The notes under the pieces were generated by a model, which was given only the letters and a program-made list of their open reading frames with translations, made no database searches and had not been told where the DNA came from. From NCBI GenBank assembly GCA_041695325.1, contig JBGFRC010000032.1:1-9226 (forward strand): DNA of 9,226 nucleotides, written 5' to 3'. Source of the stretch: SURF-13 sp041695325 (GTDB lineage Bacteria; Pseudomonadota; Gammaproteobacteria; SURF-13). Below, one piece after another: positions 3,908 through 9,226 of this stretch. Numbering within the stretch: position 1 is the stretch's first letter; every line of letters begins with the position of its first letter. The translations under genes were made by a program, and so were the position numbers.

Positions 3908-5866
3908 TTAATCCTCCAGATAGGTGTAGCCGCTCATGCCTTCTCGCAGCTCATGCAAGAAACCCTGCCGCTGCGCAGGCGGCAATTGCGCCGCCTCGAG
4001 CTTTTTCTTGAACATTATCATTAAATCTTCCGTGTTGAATTGCACGTAACGCAGCACCGAATCCACGGTGTCGCCGCGCAGCGGGTGGGTGAGGCGATAA
4101 GCGCCGCCGGGGTCGAGCTCCACGTGCACCGAATCGGTATCGCCGAACAGGTTGTGCATGTCGCCGAGGATTTCCTGATACGCCCCAAGCAGAAAGATGC
4201 CGAGCAGATAAGGCTCGCCGGACCGTACCGGGTGCAACAGCAGGCTGGTCTCCACGCCTTCGCTGTCCACGTACAAATCCAGGCGCCCGTCCGAGTCGCA
4301 GGTCATGTCTTGCAAGGTGGCGCGGCGCGCGGGACGCTCATCCAGGCGGTGCAGCGGCATGACGGGAAAAATCTGGTCTATCGCCCAAGCGTCGGGCATG
4401 GACTGAAACAGCGAGAAGTTACAGAAATATTTGTCGGCGAGCTTTTCGTTCAGTTCATCCAGCATGTCGCGCTGGCCGCGCGCGCCGCCTTGCAGCAGCT
4501 CGCGCACCTTCCAGCAGATGGCGGAATAAATCTGTTCGGCGCGCGCGCGCTGCTCCAGCGTCAACAAACCGTGCGTGAACATCCCGTTGGCCTCGGACAG
4601 GCAATGCAGCGCGTCGTGATAGGCCTCCGCCGCGGAGCGGCCGGACAAGCTCTCCAGCCCGCGCCACAGGTCGCGGATCACGCGCGGCTCATCGGCGCGC
4701 GCGGGCGCAACCGCCTGCTCGCCCGGCGCGCGCTCGACGTCTATGATGTTGGTAATCAACATGGCGTGATGCGCGGTCATGGCGCGTCCGGATTCGGTGA
4801 TGATGTGCGGACAGGGCAGACCGCTCTCCTTGCAGATCGCGGCCAGCGCGTGCACCACGTTGTTGGCGTATTCCTGCACGCTGTAATTCATGGAACAGAA
4901 GTTGCGTGAGCGCGTGCCGTCGTAATCTATCCCCAGCCCGCCGCCCACGTCCACGCAGTTGAGCTGCACTCCGTGCGCATGCAGCGCGGCGTAGTAGCGC
5001 GCACACTCGCCCATCCCGCGCTGGATGTCGCGGATATTGGCGATCTGCGAGCCCATGTGGAAATGCAGCAGTTGCAGGCAATCAAGCATGTTGTTTGCGC
5101 GCAGGCGCTCCACCACACGCAGCACCTGGGTAGCGGACAGCCCGAACTTGGCCTTCTCGCCGCCGGTGTTCTGCCACTTGCCCGCGCCGATGGAGGCGAG
5201 GCGCACGCGCACGCCGAGCAGCGGCTGAATACCGAGCGCGCGCGTTTCTTCCAGCACCAGCTCCAACTCCGCCAAGCGCTCGATCACGATGTAGACGCGG
5301 AGGCCGAGCCGCCTGCCGATCAGGGCCAGGCGCAGATATTCGCGGTCCTTGTAACCGTTGCAGATCACCACCCCGCCGTTCTGATCCGACAACGCCAGCA
5401 CCGCGAGCAGCTCCGGTTTGCTGCCCGCCTCCAGCCCGACGCGGCCTTGGCCGTGCTTGAGGATTTCCTCCACCACGCGCCGCTGCTGGTTGACCTTGAT
5501 CGGATATACCGCGGTAAAGCCGTTCTGATAACCTTCCTGTTGCATGGCGCGGGCGAAGCCGTCGCACAGCGTATCCACGCGCTGATGCAGAATGTCGGAA
5601 AAACGCACCAGCACCGGCAGCTTCAGGCCCGAGGCGCTGATCTCCCGGCTGAGCCGGTACAGGTCTATGGTCGCTCCCGGCATCCTGCCTCCCGCGACAC
5701 TAGCAGAACCCTTCGGTGGCGCTCTTCCCTGTGCGTCGCCGGGGCCGTCCCCGTCGCGGCGCGGGCGGGCGATGAGATGTCCCTCGCCGTTGATGTCGAA
5801 ATAACCGCCGCTCCAGTGCTTGAGGTTATACGCCTGACGCGCGTCGTCTATGCTCCAGTTGTCCAT
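3908..5866 (-). CDS. speA: Biosynthetic arginine decarboxylase
   Basis: 652 residues from ATG at 5866. PLP-dependent fold-III enzyme that decarboxylates arginine to agmatine, the first step of the arginine route to putrescine and spermidine. Residues: YPIKVNQQ with the PLP lysine K124; HFHMGSQ at 268-274; DVGGGLGIDYDGT at 306-318 for the phosphate; ESGRAMTAHHA near 358; ADKYFCNFSLFQSMPD near 477; CDSDG at 523, whose cysteine completes the active site across the dimer. E. coli SpeA has 658. An in-frame TTG at 5920 would add 18 residues but lacks a Shine-Dalgarno and would overlap the likely promoter; MDNWSIDDARQAYNLKHW matches the usual family start, so I chose 5866. Residues 39-63 are a Gly/Pro/Ala/Arg-rich insertion. 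First gene of an operon with nudF; divergent from speE. Confidence 0.95.
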   Translation of the reverse strand: MDNWSIDDARQAYNLKHWSGGYFDINGEGHLIARPRRDGDGPGDAQGRAPPKGSASVAGGRMPGATIDLYRLSREISASGLKLPVLVRFSDILHQRVDTLCDGFARAMQQEGYQNGFTAVYPIKVNQQRRVVEEILKHGQGRVGLEAGSKPELLAVLALSDQNGGVVICNGYKDREYLRLALIGRRLGLRVYIVIERLAELELVLEETRALGIQPLLGVRVRLASIGAGKWQNTGGEKAKFGLSATQVLRVVERLRANNMLDCLQLLHFHMGSQIANIRDIQRGMGECARYYAALHAHGVQLNCVDVGGGLGIDYDGTRSRNFCSMNYSVQEYANNVVHALAAICKESGLPCPHIITESGRAMTAHHAMLITNIIDVERAPGEQAVAPARADEPRVIRDLWRGLESLSGRSAAEAYHDALHCLSEANGMFTHGLLTLEQRARAEQIYSAICWKVRELLQGGARGQRDMLDELNEKLADKYFCNFSLFQSMPDAWAIDQIFPVMPLHRLDERPARRATLQDMTCDSDGRLDLYVDSEGVETSLLLHPVRSGEPYLLGIFLLGAYQEILGDMHNLFGDTDSVHVELDPGGAYRLTHPLRGDTVDSVLRYVQFNTEDLMIMFKKKLEAAQLPPAQRQGFLHELREGMSGYTYLED

Positions 5867-5936
5867 GCCCGGCCCCGAAATGGTGAATTGTTTGCTATTA
5901 TCGCGTGTTTGGATGGTCAACCGGAAGGGATTTTAA
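5867..5936. promoter_or_regulatory. Divergent speA/speE promoter region
   Basis: The 70 bp between the two start codons must carry promoters in both directions. TATTAT (5896-5901) is a -10-like box rightward, and the overlapping GATAAT (5902-5897) is one leftward. No convincing -35 fits either at 16-18 bp, so start points are uncertain. AAGGGA (5925-5930) is the Shine-Dalgarno of speE, 6 nt before its ATG. No operator or riboswitch is recognisable. Confidence 0.4.
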
Positions 5937-6800
5937 ATGGCGCTGGACAGCCGCTGGTATACCGAGGAGTGGGCCGGGCAGGGCGCGGCGGTCTCGCTCA
6001 AGATCAAACGCAAGCTGCACGAGGAGCAATCGCCTTATCAACGCATCGAAGTCTGGGAAACCGAGACCTTCGGCCGGCTCATGACTCTGGATGGTCTGGT
6101 GATGGTGACGGATCGTGACAATTTCATTTACCACGAGATGATGTCGCATCCGGCGCTGTTCACCCACCCCGAGCCGGAATCGGTGCTCATCATCGGCGGC
6201 GGCGACTGCGGCACCCTGCATGAGGTATTGAAGCATCCGGTCAAACAGGTGACCCAGATCGAGCTGGACGAGCGCGTGACGCGCGTCTCCGAGCGATTCT
6301 TCCCCGCGCTCACCGCCTCCAACCGCGACCCGCGCGCCCGGCTCCACTTTGCCGACGGCATTCAGTGGATCAAGGACGCCAAGCCGGAAAACTACGATGT
6401 GATTATCGTGGACGGCACCGACCCCATCGGTCCCGCCGCCGGCTTGTTCTCCGAGGCGTTTTACAAAGATTGTTGGCGCGCCTTGAAAGCGGGCGGTTTG
6501 ATCGCCGGCCAAAGCGAGTCGCCGCTGTTTCACGCCGGATTGATTGCGGCCATGCGCCAGGCCCTGCGCGGCGCGGGTTTCAAGGACCTGCAGACCCTGC
6601 ATTTCCCGCAGTGCACTTACCCTTCCGGCTGGTGGAGCGCGACGCTCGCGGGCAAGGATGGCGCCGTGTCGCAGTTTCGTGAACAGGACGCGCGCAGCAA
6701 GCGCTTTGCGACGCGCTATTACAACGCCGGGCTGCATCGCGGGGCGATGGCATTGCCGGAGTTTTTGCAAAATCAGTTGCGAGCAGCGAGTAGCGAGTAG
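5937..6800 (+). CDS. speE: Spermidine synthase (putrescine aminopropyltransferase)
   Basis: 287 residues. It moves an aminopropyl group from decarboxylated S-adenosylmethionine to putrescine, giving spermidine, in the cytoplasm. Family landmarks: YQRIEVWETETFGRLMTLDG and YHEMMSHPAL near residues 34-73; the nucleotide-binding loop VLIIGGGDCGTLHEVLKH (83-100); acidic QIELDE (107-112); VDGTDPIGPA at 158-167 with likely catalytic D159 and D162; GQSESP; YPSGWWSA near the C-terminus. The GGGDCGT form instead of the common GGGDGG is, as I recall, normal in a Pseudomonas-like branch rather than damage. ATG at 5937 has AAGGGA 6 nt upstream. Divergent from speA, convergent with proB. The last six codons (RAASSE) come from an inverted-repeat element. 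Confidence 0.95.
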   Translation: MALDSRWYTEEWAGQGAAVSLKIKRKLHEEQSPYQRIEVWETETFGRLMTLDGLVMVTDRDNFIYHEMMSHPALFTHPEPESVLIIGGGDCGTLHEVLKHPVKQVTQIELDERVTRVSERFFPALTASNRDPRARLHFADGIQWIKDAKPENYDVIIVDGTDPIGPAAGLFSEAFYKDCWRALKAGGLIAGQSESPLFHAGLIAAMRQALRGAGFKDLQTLHFPQCTYPSGWWSATLAGKDGAVSQFREQDARSKRFATRYYNAGLHRGAMALPEFLQNQLRAASSE

Positions 6801-6850
6801 CGAGGAACAACGATGGCCGAGCCTTTCCTCGCCACTCGCTACTCGCCACT
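6782..6850. repeat. Imperfect inverted repeat between speE and proB
   Basis: Two 26-nt arms (6782-6807 and 6825-6850) pair at 23 positions around a 17-nt loop. Each arm is made of tandem units of the type GCGAGTA/GCGAGTG. The left arm includes the last six codons and stop of speE; the right arm ends 3 bp before the proB stop. No T-run follows on either strand, so it is not a classic intrinsic terminator, but a hairpin here could still end or stabilise both convergent transcripts. It looks like a small dispersed repeat. Confidence 0.65.
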
Positions 6851-6853
6851 GTA

Positions 6854-7978
6854 TTAAACCAACACCAGATTATCGCGGTGGATCAATTCCGGCTCATCCA
6901 CGTAGCCCAAAAGCTCTTCGATTTTGTCGCTGGGCTGGCGCATGATTTTGCGCGATTCCGAGGCGGAGTAGTTCACCAGGCCGCGCGCGATCTCCTTGCC
7001 GTCAGCACTGACGCAGGCCACCAGCTCGCCGCGCGAAAATTCGCCCTCCACCGCGGTCACGCCGACCGGCAGCAGGCTCCTGCCCTCCTCGCGCAATACC
7101 CTGGCCGCGCCCGCGTCCAGGGTAAGCCTTCCGCGCACCTGCAATTGGGCCGACAGCCACTGCTTGCGCGCGGCGATCGTGCCTTCGCTTGCATACAACA
7201 GGGTGCCGATTTCTTCTCCCGCGGCGATGCGCGTGAGCACCTCCGCATCGCGACCGGGGGCGACGACGGTGGAAGCCCCGGAACGCGCCGCCTGCGCCGC
7301 CGCGCGCACCTTGGTCAGCATCCCGCCGCGCCCCAAGACGCCGCCGCTGGCAGCCGCCATGACCTCTAACTGAGCGTCACCCGCGCGCCATTCGCGCAGC
7401 AGTTTGGCTTTGGGATGCTGGCGCGGATCGGCGTTGTACACGCCGGCCTGATCGGTAAGTATCACCAGCGTCTCGGCCTCCACCAGATTGGCCACCAGCG
7501 CGGCCAGCGTATCGTTGTCGCCGAAGCGGATTTCCTCCGTGGCCACGGTATCATTCTCATTCACCACCGGCACCACGCCGAGCTGCAACAGCGTGCGCAG
7601 AGTGCTGCGCGCGTTTAAATAGCGATCACGCTGGGTGAGGTCCTCGTGGGTGAGCAGCACTTGAGCGGTGTGCTTGCCGTGGCGCTGGAAGCAGGACTCA
7701 TAGGTCTGCACCAGCCCCATCTGGCCCACGGCGGCGGCGGCCTGCAATTCATGCAGCGCGTGCGGGCGCTCCGCCCAGCCCAGGCGCTTCATGCCCTCCG
7801 CCACCGCGCCCGACGACACCAGCACCACCTGTGCGCCCCGCCGGCACAAGGCCGCGATCTGCGCCGACCAGTCCGCGATGGCGCCGCCGTCCAGCCCGCG
7901 CCCGTCGCTGGTGAGCAAGGCACTGCCGATCTTGACCACCCAGCGGCGGGTTTTGGTGAGCTGTTGCCTGCGTGACAT
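6854..7978 (-). CDS. proB: Glutamate 5-kinase
   Basis: 374 residues from ATG at 7978. It phosphorylates glutamate to glutamyl 5-phosphate, the first, feedback-controlled step of proline synthesis. The amino-acid-kinase domain is at the N-terminus: VVKIGSALLT (13-22) for ATP, VLVSSGAVAEGMKRLG, NENDTVATEEIRFGDNDTLA for glutamate, and LTDQAGVYNADPR. From about residue 275 a C-terminal PUA domain follows (GRLTLDAGAARVL...GEIARGLVNYSA type), giving the two-domain form of E. coli ProB (367). An upstream ATG at 8008 would add ten residues encoded by repeat DNA (PLFSCILSA), so the inner ATG, giving MSRRQQLTKTRRWVVKIG, is preferred; no Shine-Dalgarno is clear for either. It follows obgE by 55 bp on the same strand, a common pairing in beta/gammaproteobacteria. 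proA is not in the window. Confidence 0.94.
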   Translation of the reverse strand: MSRRQQLTKTRRWVVKIGSALLTSDGRGLDGGAIADWSAQIAALCRRGAQVVLVSSGAVAEGMKRLGWAERPHALHELQAAAAVGQMGLVQTYESCFQRHGKHTAQVLLTHEDLTQRDRYLNARSTLRTLLQLGVVPVVNENDTVATEEIRFGDNDTLAALVANLVEAETLVILTDQAGVYNADPRQHPKAKLLREWRAGDAQLEVMAAASGGVLGRGGMLTKVRAAAQAARSGASTVVAPGRDAEVLTRIAAGEEIGTLLYASEGTIAARKQWLSAQLQVRGRLTLDAGAARVLREEGRSLLPVGVTAVEGEFSRGELVACVSADGKEIARGLVNYSASESRKIMRQPSDKIEELLGYVDEPELIHRDNLVLV

Positions 7979-7989
7979 GGCGGACAAGA

Positions 7990-8065
7990 TACAAGAGAAA
8001 AGAGGCAAGATACAAGTAAAGACAGAGGCCCCTCTATTCTTTTCTCTTTTCTCTTTTCTCTTGTA
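7990..8065. repeat. Inverted repeat with period-7 tandem array between obgE and proB
   Basis: TACAAGAGAAAAGAG (7990-8004) is perfectly inverted at 8051-8065. The right arm is part of a period-7 tandem array TCTTTTC, three full copies and a partial one (8038-8062). Read on the minus strand, this array encodes the last residues of ObgE (QEKREKRKE). A small AGAGG/CCTCT hairpin lies inside (8024-8035). No T-run terminator is evident, so proB may still be reached by transcripts from obgE. Confidence 0.6.
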
Positions 8066-9071
8066 CCTGTTTCTCCAGATACCCCATCACCGCACGCATC
8101 AGCTCGCGGCATCCCGCGCCGTTGATGGCGGAGATGGCGAACACCGGGCGTTTCCACCTCAGGCGCCGCACGATCTCGCGCACGTGCGCGGCGCGCTTTT
8201 TTTCCGGTAGCAAATCCAGCTTATTCAGCACCAGCCAGCGCTCGCGCCGCGTCAGCTCGGCGCTGAATTTTTTCAGCTCGCGCGCGACCAGGCGCACCTC
8301 CTGTACCGGATCGGCATCGCCCAGGGGCACGGCGTCCACCACGTGCAGCAACAGGCGCGTACGCGCGACGTGCCTCAAGAACTGGAGCCCCAGGCCCGCG
8401 CCCTCCGCCGCGCCTTCGATCACACCGGGAATGTCGGCGATGACAAAGCTCTTGTGCGGCTCCAGGCTCACCACGCCCAGGTGCGGATGGAGGGTGGTGA
8501 AGGGATAATCGGCCACCTTGGGGCGCGCGGCGGACACGGCGCGGATGAGGGTGGATTTGCCCGCGTTGGGCATGCCGAGCAGCCCCACGTCGGCCAGGAG
8601 CTTTAACTCAAGACGCAGGTTGCGCGCCTCGCCCGGCGTGCCGTAGGTAAACTGGCGCGGCGTGCGGTTGGTGCTGCTCTTAAAGCGCGTGTTGCCCAGG
8701 CCATGAAAGCCGCCTTCCGCCACCTTGACGGTCTGCCCCGAGCGCACCAGGTCGCCGATCTGTTCGCCGCTGTCGGCGTCGTACACCACCGTACCCACCG
8801 GCACCGGAATAGTGGCGTCGTCGCCGCTCTTGCCGGTGCAATCGCCGCCCATCCCCGCCTGGCCGTTTTTAGCGCGAAACACCCGTTGATGGCGGAAATC
8901 CACCAGCGTGTTCAGATTGGCGTCGGCAACCAGATATACGCTGCCGCCGTCGCCGCCGTCGCCCCCGTTCGGACCACCGAAGGGGACGAATTTTTCGCGC
9001 CGGAAGCTGACGCAACCCTTGCCGCCCTTGCCCGCCTCAACGCGTATCAGGGCCTCGTCTATAAATTTCAT
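8034..9071 (-). CDS. obgE: Obg-family GTPase (ribosome assembly)
   Basis: 345 residues. Essential GTPase that binds the 50S subunit during assembly and links to the stringent response. The N-terminal Obg fold (about 1-158) shows its glycine-rich loops: GKGGKGCVSFRREKFVPFGG, GPNGGDGGDGGSVYLVAD and GGFHGLGNTRFKSSTNR. The G domain follows: P-loop GMPNAGKS (166-173), switch with YPFTTLHPHLG, DIPGVIEGA (213-221), NKLD (283-286) and ISAI (313-316). No long C-terminal domain follows. The last residues, rich in Glu, Lys and Arg, are written by a period-7 repeat. ATG at 9071 gives the universal MKFIDEA start, though no good Shine-Dalgarno precedes it. A terminator at 9128-9176 separates it from the operon upstream, so it needs its own promoter in 9072-9127, where only a TAAAAT-like -10 is apparent. 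Confidence 0.96.
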   Translation of the reverse strand: MKFIDEALIRVEAGKGGKGCVSFRREKFVPFGGPNGGDGGDGGSVYLVADANLNTLVDFRHQRVFRAKNGQAGMGGDCTGKSGDDATIPVPVGTVVYDADSGEQIGDLVRSGQTVKVAEGGFHGLGNTRFKSSTNRTPRQFTYGTPGEARNLRLELKLLADVGLLGMPNAGKSTLIRAVSAARPKVADYPFTTLHPHLGVVSLEPHKSFVIADIPGVIEGAAEGAGLGLQFLRHVARTRLLLHVVDAVPLGDADPVQEVRLVARELKKFSAELTRRERWLVLNKLDLLPEKKRAAHVREIVRRLRWKRPVFAISAINGAGCRELMRAVMGYLEKQVQEKREKRKE

Positions 9072-9127
9072 AGGGGAGCTTGATGGGATTATTTTACAAC
9101 AATAGGCGAAGAACCCCGCCGAGGTGT

Positions 9128-9176
9128 AAAAAAGCCCCGCCCGCCCCTTTGAGTTTTAAAGAGGCGGCGGGGCTTT
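9128..9176 (-). terminator. Rho-independent terminator of the operon entering from the right
   Basis: Read on the minus strand: AAAGCCCCGCC (9176-9166) pairs perfectly with GGCGGGGCTTT (9141-9131). An inner stem of 8 bp has one mismatch, the loop is about 7 nt, and a run of six T (9133-9128) follows. This is a strong intrinsic terminator for leftward transcription. rplU-rpmA is the usual gene pair upstream of obgE, but no coding end is identifiable in the 50 bp to the right. Confidence 0.85.
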
Positions 9177-9202
9177 CAGCGAGGTAATATTAACCCGGCG
9201 AT

Positions 9203-9221
9203 AAAATACATCCTGTATTTT
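9203..9221. repeat. Short AT-rich inverted repeat at the right edge
   Basis: AAAATACA (9203-9210) and TGTATTTT (9214-9221) form a perfect 8-bp stem with a TCC loop. It lies between the strong terminator and the window end; role unknown. Positions 9177-9226 hold no gene I can support. Confidence 0.35.
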
Positions 9222-9226
9222 TATTT

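Noticed and set aside
4040..4909. 289-codon plus-strand frame inside speA
   Set aside because: Exact antisense of conserved SpeA codons; the His/Gln/Val-rich product has no family features.
4973..6118. 381-codon plus-strand frame spanning speA and the start of speE
   Set aside because: Antisense shadow of speA that also overlaps speE in another frame.
6259..6276. SpeE nucleotide loop GGGDCGT as a damaged active site
   Set aside because: The form is, as far as I recall, usual in a gammaproteobacterial SpeE branch, and all other motifs are intact.
9203..9226. LexA/SOS box at the right edge
   Set aside because: CTGT is present but no ACAG lies eight bases further on; the symmetry is a plain hairpin instead.

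Overview
The window reads as chromosome from a GC-rich proteobacterium, most likely a gammaproteobacterium. The order obgE then proB, the NudF-type ADP-ribose pyrophosphatase and the form of SpeE and SpeA all fit that. It has two very different halves. Positions 2732-9226 are dense, intact housekeeping genes. Positions 1-2685 are a patchwork of gene fragments in both orientations with frameshifts and stops. The two halves meet at the 3' part of a tRNA-Arg gene (2686-2730), which looks like an integration attachment site.

Left part: a ZIP-family metal transporter, cut by the window edge, is read leftward from 329. Its promoter carries two related palindromic operators. Upstream is the N-terminal DNA-binding half of a Fur/Zur-type regulator (365-649). 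Then come a frameshifted internal piece of a TonB-dependent receptor (about 646-1182), a promoter overlapped by a Fur-box-like sequence (1241-1273), a short two-helix DUF3325-like membrane protein, a LysR N-terminus with a stop, the C-terminal half of a Uma2-type nuclease, a piece that looks like an IucA/IucC siderophore synthetase C-terminus, a short PepSY-like N-terminal stub and a fibronectin-III-like fragment. Most of these belong with metal or siderophore uptake, so I read the region as a decayed metal-acquisition island.

Right part: speA, nudF and a SprT-like zinc metallopeptidase gene form a leftward operon with a 5-bp gap and a 32-bp overlap. speE is divergent from speA across about 70 bp. 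SpeA makes agmatine from arginine and SpeE adds aminopropyl groups to make spermidine, so this is a polyamine locus; the agmatine-to-putrescine enzyme is not in the window. proB (glutamate 5-kinase) converges on speE, and obgE (ribosome-associated GTPase) lies upstream of proB on the same strand. A strong intrinsic terminator at 9128-9176 closes a further leftward operon off the right edge; rplU-rpmA would be the usual neighbours.

A small-scale oddity is that two junctions (speE/proB and obgE/proB) hold imperfect inverted repeats built from short tandem units. In each case the repeat supplies the last codons of the upstream gene. I see no CRISPR array, rRNA, complete tRNA or recognisable transposase or integrase.
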